64,000 nucleotides of DNA from Bacteroidetes bacterium UBA2475 (lineage in GTDB: Bacteria; Bacteroidota; Bacteroidia; B-17B0; Aurantibacillaceae), in NCBI GenBank assembly GCA_002342065.1, contig DDPF01000012.1, positions 310,001 to 374,000 on the forward strand, in the 5' to 3' direction. The notes under the pieces were generated by a model that was not told the DNA's origin, did not search any database, and saw nothing but the letters and a program-made list of their open reading frames with translations. Numbering within the stretch: position 1 is the stretch's first letter; every line of letters starts with the position of its first letter. This document shows positions 1 through 6,725 of this stretch, piece after piece. A program made the position numbers and the translations under genes.

Positions 1-1205
1 CCTTTTGAACTGTTTGGGTTAAGTGCAAAATAAATATCATCACCCGGTGTATTAATAGGCTGTCCTAAATTTTCAGGTGGTGTCCACTCTCCATTCTCAT
101 AATGCGTTTTATACACATCATAACCACCGTAACCTGGTAATCCGTTAGATGCAAAGAATAAAGTACCATCAGCTGTTAAGAAAGGAGCATCTTCATTATA
201 ATCTGTATTAATAAAGTATGGCAATAATTGCGGATCTGACCAATTACCATTTTCATCTTTGATTGATTTGTAAATATCAGTTCCACCTCTACCCTTTTCA
301 GATTCGCTTGTAAATAACAACATCTTTCCATCATTCGAAACAAAGGCGTGACCTTGCAGGTGAGAGAAATTAATGGTGTTTGATAATTTGTGTTCGCTTT
401 TTGTTGAATCATTTATATTTGCTTCGTATAATTTTCCACCTCTGAAAATATACAAGGTATTACCATCAGCAGAAGCTGATACTACAGATTCACCGCCTTT
501 TTTGAATTTTGAATCTTCACCACGATCAGGGATCGTAAATCTTCTTGGCGTAGAAAAAACACCATTACTATATGTAGAAGTATACATACTTTCAAAGTAA
601 CGTCTGTCTAAACCGTTCTTCTTTTCGTTTTTAGTATCTTTTCGTTTAGAAGTAAAGATCAATTCACCGTGTGTGTGAACAGGGCCGTACTCCGGCATTT
701 CGGTATTAATTACCGACCCAACATTTTTCGTAGATTGATACTCCGGCGAAGCAACTTCAGGATGTTCTAAAGCATATTTACAATCAGCGATGCGTTTCGC
801 TAAAAAAATATCATAATCCGGGTTGTCTTCATTATTTTCTTTCGTTGATTTCCCATAAAAGTATAATGCGCGAGGATAATTCCCGATATAGTGATAACTT
901 TTCCCCAGGTCGTTAGTAATTTTCATTGAAGTTTTATCAGGACTTTTCTTTAATGCTTTTTCCAAGTAAGGAATTGCTTTATCGTATTTTCCTATATATT
1001 CTGACAATACAACACCTTTTCCTGCATTCGCGTGAAAATTGTTGCTATCCTTTGCCAGTATCTTATCGTAATAGGATATTGCTTTATCATAATCGTAAAC
1101 TTCTACTGCACTACTGGCTTTACGCATCAATTTTTTTTCTTCAGAGCATGACACTATTATTAGTGCAGATAGTGCTATTGGTATAAATAATATTTTTTTC
1201 ATCAT
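1..1205 (-). CDS. TPR and PD40 beta-propeller lipoprotein, C-terminus cut by window edge
   Basis: This reading frame is open from an ATG at 1203-1205 (a second ATG follows at 1200-1202) to base 1, so it is the N-terminal ~401 residues of a longer protein. It begins with a lipoprotein signal ending ALIIVSC, which predicts lipidation of that Cys. TPR-like helices follow, with repeated YDKAI and YLEKAL segments over about residues 30-130. The rest carries WD40-like PD40 repeats, for example LLFTSESEKGRGGTDIY and LFFASNGLPGYGGYDVY. In Bacteroidota this order usually continues into an OmpA-like C-terminus in envelope or T9SS-associated proteins, but that part lies outside the window. It is transcribed away from the small sigma-54-linked operon at 1513-2387. 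Confidence 0.8.
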   Translation of the reverse strand, partial: MMKKILFIPIALSALIIVSCSEEKKLMRKASSAVEVYDYDKAISYYDKILAKDSNNFHANAGKGVVLSEYIGKYDKAIPYLEKALKKSPDKTSMKITNDLGKSYHYIGNYPRALYFYGKSTKENNEDNPDYDIFLAKRIADCKYALEHPEVASPEYQSTKNVGSVINTEMPEYGPVHTHGELIFTSKRKDTKNEKKNGLDRRYFESMYTSTYSNGVFSTPRRFTIPDRGEDSKFKKGGESVVSASADGNTLYIFRGGKLYEANINDSTKSEHKLSNTINFSHLQGHAFVSNDGKMLLFTSESEKGRGGTDIYKSIKDENGNWSDPQLLPYFINTDYNEDAPFLTADGTLFFASNGLPGYGGYDVYKTHYENGEWTPPENLGQPINTPGDDIYFALNPNSSK

Positions 1206-1512
1206 TTCATGTTTTAATAAAAGTATACCTGCAAAGCGATTGCCACCAATAAAAAATCAGTAACAACTTGTTTGAACGTGAACATAAAACCTCATATCGG
1301 GGAAATATATTTCACATTTTTATAATAATAAGCCTTAAAAGCCACAATAAATGGTTGGCACAGGGTTTACAACTGTATAGTATCTTTCACTCATCATATA
1401 GGGAGGGGACGGAATTTAAAAAAAGAACTTGCTCGGGATAATGCAACTATTTTGATAAATCCATCTCCTCCTTCCTTTTTGATCTTTCTTCTAAAAACTC
1501 ATTACCATTTCA

Positions 1513-1528
1513 TGGCACGTGTTTTGCA
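1513..1528 (+). promoter_or_regulatory. Sigma-54 (RpoN) -24/-12 promoter
   Basis: The sequence reads TGGCACG, four bases, then TTGCA. This matches the sigma-54 consensus TGGCACG-N4-TTGCW without a mismatch, with the invariant GG and GC at the correct spacing. Transcription would start near 1538-1540, about 28 bases before the ATG at 1567. The rpoN gene lies 1.5 kb downstream. A weaker relative at 1355-1371 has A instead of the essential G in its -12 element. Confidence 0.72.
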
Positions 1529-1566
1529 CACCATTAAATGTATCCTACGTATATTAACAAAACAAC

Positions 1567-1758
1567 ATGCCATATCCACTAACCCTGCTCATAAAACAAC
1601 AAGAGCAAAAGATCTTTCAGATCAAACAACATATATTATTAAATAAAAAAGCTAAATGTCCAAGATGCAGATCACTCATACTTTTAAGCAATACCGCCAA
1701 AAATTCAAGGATATGCGTGTTTTGTGTGAACTGCCAATTATTATTCGAAAAAAAATAA
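1567..1758 (+). CDS. Small zinc-ribbon protein (63 aa)
   Basis: The 63-residue product is basic in its first half and carries two Cys pairs in its second half, CPRC and CVNC, separated by 18 residues. This is the classic four-Cys zinc-ribbon arrangement. The ATG sits about 28 bases downstream of the predicted start site of the perfect sigma-54 promoter, and the stop is 35 bases before the next gene, so the two probably form one operon. I do not recognise a named family and the substrate is unknown. The alternative is a chance frame in an intergenic region; the Cys spacing and promoter distance argue against that. Confidence 0.5.
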   Translation: MPYPLTLLIKQQEQKIFQIKQHILLNKKAKCPRCRSLILLSNTAKNSRICVFCVNCQLLFEKK

Positions 1759-1793
1759 TCAAATAAAATATAAACCAAATAATCCCAAACACT

Positions 1794-2387
1794 ATGAAAA
1801 ATTTATTACGAATCATTATTCTTACAATTATTACAATTTTCATCTTTTCGTCATGCGGCAAACAAATGTCTATAACGAAACGAAAATATAATAAAGGTTA
1901 TTATGTAAGTCATTCTCATAAAAGAGGAGATGTAAAAAGTCAACCGGCTACAGCAGCCGTTAAGCATGAAAAACCAGAGCATTTACAAGCTGTTGCGGTA
2001 AAATTGGATGCGCCAACAAAGCATGCTGAAGAAGAAATTATTTTAACAGCTGCTGTTTCAAAACCACTAGAAACACAAAACAACCCAACACCTGCTTCTA
2101 AAACTGATGTATCTGGTAATAAGTTCGCTAAAAAGTTTTACCAGGTAAAACAATTAGAAAAAATATTACCATCGCAGTTATATACTACAGAAGTTAGAAA
2201 AAAATTATCTGCGGATCACGATCACAGTCATGACGCACTTAGTTTTCTTTGGGTAATTATCGTAGTAATCTTGATCCTTTATTTATTAGGGATATTATTT
2301 GATGGCTTTGGTCTTGGCGGACTGATCCATTTACTTGCATTAGTTATTGTAGTATTATTGATCTTATGGTTATTAAGGATCTTATAA
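1794..2387 (+). CDS. Lipoprotein with C-terminal lmo0937/DUF5670-like membrane hairpin
   Basis: The 197-residue product begins with a lipoprotein signal (FIFSSC, Cys at about residue 21). A hydrophilic His- and Lys-rich linker follows (about 25-145). The C-terminus holds two hydrophobic helices separated by FDGFGLGGLIHLL. That GGLIHLL-type helix resembles the small lmo0937/DUF5670 membrane proteins. A lipid anchor at one end and membrane helices at the other could let it bridge the outer and inner membranes, but this is inference. It follows the zinc-ribbon gene in a likely sigma-54-controlled operon and is followed by a strong terminator. Function is unknown; an envelope-stress role is plausible. 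Confidence 0.75.
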   Translation: MKNLLRIIILTIITIFIFSSCGKQMSITKRKYNKGYYVSHSHKRGDVKSQPATAAVKHEKPEHLQAVAVKLDAPTKHAEEEIILTAAVSKPLETQNNPTPASKTDVSGNKFAKKFYQVKQLEKILPSQLYTTEVRKKLSADHDHSHDALSFLWVIIVVILILYLLGILFDGFGLGGLIHLLALVIVVLLILWLLRIL

Positions 2388-2409
2388 TAATTAAATAAAA
2401 ACGAAGAAA

Positions 2410-2438
2410 GGGTAAACGTAATGTTTACCCTTTTTTTT
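2410..2438 (+). terminator. Rho-independent terminator after the lipoprotein gene
   Basis: An 8-bp perfect stem (gggtaaac / gtttaccc) with a 5-base loop is followed by eight T residues, 22 bases after the lipoprotein stop codon. Confidence 0.85.
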
Positions 2439-2461
2439 GCTCTTTGGTTACTTTATTAAAT

Positions 2462-2494
2462 AAAAAAAATCCTTCTGTTTGAAGGATTTTTTTT
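2462..2494. terminator. Second, bidirectional hairpin terminator
   Basis: The stem aatccttc / gaaggatt with loop tgttt is flanked by A-runs on the left and T-runs on the right, so it can terminate in both directions. It separates the 1794-2387 gene from the minus-strand fragment at 2578-2811. Confidence 0.7.
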
Positions 2495-2577
2495 ATTGGG
2501 GTAATTGGTCCGTTTTAAGGAGGTTAGTTTGGAATATGTATATATGTATAAGTTGTGTTTTAAAAGGCAGTGACAAA

Positions 2578-2811
2578 TTACCCAAATTCCGATATTATAC
2601 ATTCTAAAATTGTACCAAATTGAAAGCCTTGCCACCACTGGGTTTCATTTTTTAACACAGAGGTAATATCTCCACAATCAAAAATTTTGTGAGGATTTTT
2701 CAACTCATACAGTAAATTTGGAATTATAAACCATTGCAACTCCGGTGCCAGCTCACTAACAGCGGTATTCACAAAATAATTCCCACTTTGAGGCCCCACT
2801 GCACTAAGCCC
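2578..2811 (-). pseudogene. Probable gene remnant or unrecognised short gene
   Basis: This frame is open from just after a stop at 2812-2814 to a stop at 2578. It encodes about 77 residues, with only a GTG (2797-2799) as a possible start near the upstream end. The translation has normal composition (for example TQWWQGFQFGTILECI), unlike a random AT-rich frame, but lacks a convincing start. It resembles the C-terminal piece of a larger protein whose front has been lost. I do not recognise the family. A genuine short GTG-started gene is the alternative. Confidence 0.3.
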
Positions 2812-2820
2812 CTAGAGGTA

Positions 2821-2849
2821 ATTCCCCACATTTAAATATTTTGGGGAAT
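2821..2849. repeat. Inverted repeat ATTCCCCA / TGGGGAAT
   Basis: Perfect 8-bp arms lie at 2821-2828 and 2842-2849, around an AT-only core containing TTTAAATAT. A further TTCCCCAAA lies at 2861-2869. A related repeat occurs at 5362-5411, so the two bracket rpoN and the following gene. The rest of 2850-3018 shows no other clear element. Confidence 0.5.
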
Positions 2850-3018
2850 ATGTTTCTCGCTTCCCCAAATTTCAGGCAATTAACATATTTTATAATAGCT
2901 TGATTTTCATTTAATTACTGGTAGAAAAAATTCGGCACTATTATTTCTAATGTATCGGTATAAACATGCAAGACCTAGTAATAAATGTGTGTGATCTTTA
3001 ATCTAAAAAACTAGAATT

Positions 3019-4494
3019 ATGGCTATTATCCAATCACAAACGCAAAAACTAACTCAAAAGTTAACGCATCAGCAAATTCAGTTAATTAACATTTTGGGTT
3101 TACCAACAATTGCGCTCGAACAGCATATTGCAAACGAAATGGCCATTAATCCGGCTCTTGAATTTGATACCCTTGAAAAAGAAACTACTGACGAAGATCC
3201 TCAGGAAAATAATGAAACTGAGATCGTGAACGAAGATCGCATTTCTGAAGGTAAATTAGGTGAGGATTATGATTATAAAGATTACATGGACAGAGATTCA
3301 TTAGATGATTATAAGTATGAAGCCAACAATCATGTAAAGGATGATGAGAAAAGAGAACAGGTTTTTTTAGAAAGCCATGATTTTACCGCACCATTAATTT
3401 CACAATTAAATTTATTACCAATTACAGAGAAAGAAAAAGAAATTGGCATTTATTTAATAAACACTTTAGATAATGACGGTTATTTAAGAAGAGAACTTGA
3501 GGATGTTGCAGATGAATTTTCATTTGTCAGTCAACCGGCAAGTGTAGAAGAATTTGAAACCGTTATAAATAAAATAAAAACGCTTGATCCAATTGGCATT
3601 GGTGCAAAGAATTTAAAAGAATGTTTACTCCAACAATTAAATGCTAAGAAGGAAAAAACAAAAGATACTTACAACGCCATCTATATTTTAGATAAACATA
3701 TGGATGAGCTATCTGTAAAGAATTTTGATTTTATTAAAAAGACGTTAAAAATAAATAACGAAGAATTACAAGATGCTTTATTGGAAATAAAAAGATTGAA
3801 TCCTTGCCCCGCCGGTAGCTCAAAAGAAACTTCAGGAAAAGCTATTACAATAGAACCCGATTTTACTGTAATGGTAGAAGGAGATAAAGTAGAGTTATTT
3901 TTAAATTCGGCAAAACATCCTCCACTTAAAATAAGTGATGATTATACCGAAATGTTAAATAATTATGCAAAATCAAAAGATAAAAGTTTACGTGAAGCTT
4001 CAAATTTTATTAAAAGTAAAGTAGAAGGTGCAAAATGGTTCATTGAAGCCTTACAACAACGCGAAAAAGTAATGATCACTGTGGCTAAAGCAATTGTAAA
4101 ACATCAAAAGAAATTTTTTATTACAGGCGATGAAGCTGATCTTAAACCATTGATCTTAAAAACAATTGCCGAAGAGATCGATTCTGATATCTCAACTGTA
4201 TCACGTATCGTCATCAGCAAATACATTCAAACATCATATGGCACCTTACTCATGAAACATTTATTTACCGAAGGTTTAAGTACTACAAACGGTGAAATTG
4301 TTAGCACGAAAGAGGTTAAAAAAGTTTTAATGGAATGTGTGAATATGGAAGACAAAAATAATCCGTTAAGCGATGAACAAATAGCTCATTTGTTAATGCA
4401 AAAAACCTATTCAATTGCCAGAAGAACTGTTGCTAAATACAGGGAAGAATTAAATATCCCAAGCAAGAACTTTAGAAGAGCCGCGGCAGCGTAA
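3019..4494 (+). CDS. rpoN: RNA polymerase sigma-54 factor
   Basis: Sigma-54 directs core RNA polymerase to -24/-12 promoters and needs an AAA+ activator to open DNA. The 491-residue length is normal. Region I is the Gln/Leu-rich N-terminus (QTQKLTQKLTHQQIQLINIL, about 6-25), which contacts activators. A strongly acidic linker spans about 50-115. The core-binding region follows, then a helix-turn-helix containing ISTVSRIVISKYI. The RpoN box ARRTVAKYRE at residues 467-476, which reads the -24 element, is intact. No activator gene is present in the window. A perfect target promoter lies at 1513. An inverted repeat at 2821-2849 lies upstream, but no clear promoter of its own was seen. Confidence 0.97.
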   Translation: MAIIQSQTQKLTQKLTHQQIQLINILGLPTIALEQHIANEMAINPALEFDTLEKETTDEDPQENNETEIVNEDRISEGKLGEDYDYKDYMDRDSLDDYKYEANNHVKDDEKREQVFLESHDFTAPLISQLNLLPITEKEKEIGIYLINTLDNDGYLRRELEDVADEFSFVSQPASVEEFETVINKIKTLDPIGIGAKNLKECLLQQLNAKKEKTKDTYNAIYILDKHMDELSVKNFDFIKKTLKINNEELQDALLEIKRLNPCPAGSSKETSGKAITIEPDFTVMVEGDKVELFLNSAKHPPLKISDDYTEMLNNYAKSKDKSLREASNFIKSKVEGAKWFIEALQQREKVMITVAKAIVKHQKKFFITGDEADLKPLILKTIAEEIDSDISTVSRIVISKYIQTSYGTLLMKHLFTEGLSTTNGEIVSTKEVKKVLMECVNMEDKNNPLSDEQIAHLLMQKTYSIARRTVAKYREELNIPSKNFRRAAAA

Positions 4495-4524
4495 TCCAAA
4501 ATTATATTGATGCTATAACGACGG

Positions 4525-5253
4525 TTAATCTGATATCAGGTCAACGGCTGTTTCAAGATTGTTTTTATTCTTTCTGTATTTTTTCTTCAGCTTAAACATC
4601 CGAATATCCTTCGCTACTTCGTTAATATCAACGTAAATACCAATAGAGGTAAAAAATCCATCGTTTCGCGCGCCCTTAACCTGATTAATGACCGTTTTTC
4701 TATAACCAAGAATTCCTTTAATACCTATCCACCGTATGGGTTTAAGAATTGCCGATAAACCAAAATCAGTCATAAAGGCAAAGCCCGAAGCCATTTGTTG
4801 CTCGCCCGAAATTACGTTGGTATATGCAAGCGTGTTTTTACCAAAATTAAAATCCAGAGGCATCCCTAAAGATATGTAACGCGTATTCTTATAAATAAAC
4901 TCTACATTAATGCTTCCATAATTTAGATTGGCTTCCCGCTCAAATTCAATATTATCAATAGTTTCGCGCTCTTTGTTTATATTTTTGACAGAGGTGTAAT
5001 ATCCAAGTGTAAGACGGAGTTTTTCTTTTAATAATACACCAGCGTCAAAACCATTGATGTTAAGTGTTTGTCCTTTTATAAAAATAGTTCTGTTATCAAA
5101 CCTAAATTGTGGCCGTACTAATTTTACCCGAACAATGTGTGTAGAATCCTTAATAAACTCTTTCCGACTCATTTTCTTTTGAGAAAATAAACAAGTAGTA
5201 CACATTAATAAGATCAAAAATAAGGCTTTAATTACTCGCTTTTTGTCAGGCAT
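4525..5253 (-). CDS. Secreted or outer-membrane beta-barrel-like protein
   Basis: The 242-residue product starts with a signal peptide ending CLFSQ. It continues as alternating hydrophobic and polar strands typical of a small outer-membrane barrel, with segments such as KLRLTLGYYTSV, GSINVEFIYK and GFFTSIGIYVDI. The C-terminus is basic and coil-like and does not end in the usual aromatic residue. It is convergent with rpoN, only 30 bases away. I cannot assign a family or substrate. Confidence 0.65.
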   Translation of the reverse strand: MPDKKRVIKALFLILLMCTTCLFSQKKMSRKEFIKDSTHIVRVKLVRPQFRFDNRTIFIKGQTLNINGFDAGVLLKEKLRLTLGYYTSVKNINKERETIDNIEFEREANLNYGSINVEFIYKNTRYISLGMPLDFNFGKNTLAYTNVISGEQQMASGFAFMTDFGLSAILKPIRWIGIKGILGYRKTVINQVKGARNDGFFTSIGIYVDINEVAKDIRMFKLKKKYRKNKNNLETAVDLISD

Positions 5254-5361
5254 ATACTTTATATCACAATTTTTGTTCCTGTCGTTAAATTAAATACGAT
5301 CTGGTAATTTGCCAGTATATACGGTCGTTTATAAAATTTTTGATCCACAAATAAAAAAAAT

Positions 5362-5411
5362 ATGGGGAAAATTAGACCCATACTTTCTACACTTTTAAAT
5401 ATATTCCCCAT
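5362..5411. repeat. Inverted repeat ATGGGGAA / TTCCCCAT
   Basis: Perfect 8-bp arms lie at 5362-5369 and 5404-5411 with a 34-base spacer. The right arm is preceded by TTTAAATATA, the same context as the repeat at 2821-2849. It lies between the divergent 5253 and 5478 starts and may be a regulator site. A TGGCATAACG-like motif at 5439 resembles a sigma-54 -24 element but lacks the -12 GC. Confidence 0.45.
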
Positions 5412-5477
5412 TTTGGTTGCTCAAGTGTGATTTATTGGCTGGCATAACGTTTTCATACCTTCTTTTAAATCACATTT

Positions 5478-5951
5478 ATGAAAACAAAAGAAAATGCTAA
5501 TTCTAAATTGCTAAAAAAGTTAAATGATCTTTTAGCAACTTATCAAATAGCTTATTTTAATATACGGTCATCACACTGGATGGTAAAAGGAGAGAATTTT
5601 TTTGAATTACACAAAGTATTTGAAGTTGCTTATAATGATGCGACTGAAAAAATTGACGCAATTGCCGAGCGCATTTTAACGCTTGGTGGTGTTCCTTTAC
5701 TAACAGCATCAGAAACGCTAAAGGCTTCCTCTATTAAAGAAAAGGCCGGTAGCGGCGACCAGGAAAAATGTGTTACAGGAATGTTACATGATCTAAAAGA
5801 ATTGGGTTCTATTGAAAATGAAATAGCAAAAATAGCCGATGACCAAAATGATATTGTTACAACCGACTTAATGACTCAATATTTGGGAGAACAACAAAAA
5901 ACAAGTTGGATGTTATCTCAATTCTTAGACAAAAAATCATCCATTAAATAA
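5478..5951 (+). CDS. dps: Dps ferritin-like DNA-protection protein
   Basis: Dps forms a 12-subunit shell that oxidises Fe(II) with hydrogen peroxide, stores the iron and shields DNA during starvation and oxidative stress. The 157-residue length fits the family. The inter-subunit ferroxidase ligands are all visible: His33 (SHWMVKG), His45 (ELHKVF), Asp60 and Glu64 (KIDAIAERI). The Lys-rich N-terminal tail (MKTKENANSKLLKK) could bind DNA. No operon partner is evident. The gene at 6005 follows after an unusual tandem repeat. Confidence 0.93.
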   Translation: MKTKENANSKLLKKLNDLLATYQIAYFNIRSSHWMVKGENFFELHKVFEVAYNDATEKIDAIAERILTLGGVPLLTASETLKASSIKEKAGSGDQEKCVTGMLHDLKELGSIENEIAKIADDQNDIVTTDLMTQYLGEQQKTSWMLSQFLDKKSSIK

Positions 5952-5958
5952 ATTAAAA

Positions 5959-6003
5959 AAATAAAATAAAAACAAATAAAATAAAAACAAATAAAATAAA
6001 AAC
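5959..6003. repeat. Three perfect 15-bp tandem repeats directly before a start codon
   Basis: The unit aaataaaataaaaac occurs three times without mismatch at 5959-5973, 5974-5988 and 5989-6003. The array ends one base before the ATG at 6005, so it occupies the whole translation-initiation region of the next gene. Copy-number change here could alter expression. Confidence 0.9.
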
Positions 6004-6004
6004 C

Positions 6005-6547
6005 ATGAAAAAAATTATCCTATCACTGATCTTAGTAACCCTCTTTACAAATGGCCTAAGGTCGCAAGAAAAGTTCGGAAGAACATTAAATCTGGGAGCT
6101 GGAATCGGGTATTACGGTTACGCACCTGCTTTGAGTTTAAATTACGAATTTGATGTTTTCAAGAATTTTACATTAGCACCATTCGTTACAGTTATGAGTC
6201 ACAGACATTACAGGTATTGGGGCGATAATAACAAGAATTACCCATACAGAAATTATTATTACAGAGAAACCATCATCCCTATTGGTGTAAAAGCAACTTA
6301 TTATTTTGACGAGTTATTGAACGCTGGAGAAAAATGGGACTTTTATGCTGCCGCATCGTTAGGTGTAGCATACAGAACAACCACATGGGAAAGTGATTAT
6401 TATGGCGACAGAGTAGTTAGAAGTTACTCAAGTCCATTATACGGCGATCTTCATATAGGTGCTGAAGCGCACTTAAGTTCAAAAGTAGGTTTGTTCTTAG
6501 ATCTTTCTACTGGATTATCAACTTTAGGACTTGGATTCCATTTTTAA
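6005..6547 (+). CDS. Small outer-membrane beta-barrel protein
   Basis: The 180-residue product has a signal peptide (MKKIILSLILVTLFTNG...) and a mature part rich in Tyr, Gly and alternating strands (GAGIGYYGYAPALSLNYEF, YAAASLGVAYRTTTW). It ends in ...LGLGFHF, the terminal aromatic typical of Bam-inserted barrels. It resembles the general porin or opacity-type fold rather than a named family. The 45-bp repeat array lies directly in front of its start and a terminator follows. Confidence 0.72.
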   Translation: MKKIILSLILVTLFTNGLRSQEKFGRTLNLGAGIGYYGYAPALSLNYEFDVFKNFTLAPFVTVMSHRHYRYWGDNNKNYPYRNYYYRETIIPIGVKATYYFDELLNAGEKWDFYAAASLGVAYRTTTWESDYYGDRVVRSYSSPLYGDLHIGAEAHLSSKVGLFLDLSTGLSTLGLGFHF

Positions 6548-6586
6548 ACATACGTAATTTATTAGCAATTCTAGTTTTATAACATA

Positions 6587-6616
6587 AAACGCGGTATTAT
6601 TTACCGCGTTTTTTTT
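6587..6616 (+). terminator. Rho-independent terminator
   Basis: The stem aaacgcggta / taccgcgttt is followed by a T-run, 40 bases past the stop of the 6005-6547 gene. cphA converges from the right. Confidence 0.85.
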
Positions 6617-6725
6617 AATGTACTTAATTATTCTTGAGTAGCAAAAAGATTCGCTACACTTTTATAAAAAAAATCTTTTGCTTTTAAATATAAATTTCAA
6701 CCTGAAAGTACGATACAGTATTGGT

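Noticed and set aside
1355..1371. Second sigma-54 promoter-like site
   Set aside because: TTGGCAC is good, but the -12 element reads TTTACA, with A at the invariant G position.
5439..5454. Possible sigma-54 promoter upstream of dps
   Set aside because: TGGCA fits the -24 element, but the -12 position reads TTTCA and lacks the essential GC.
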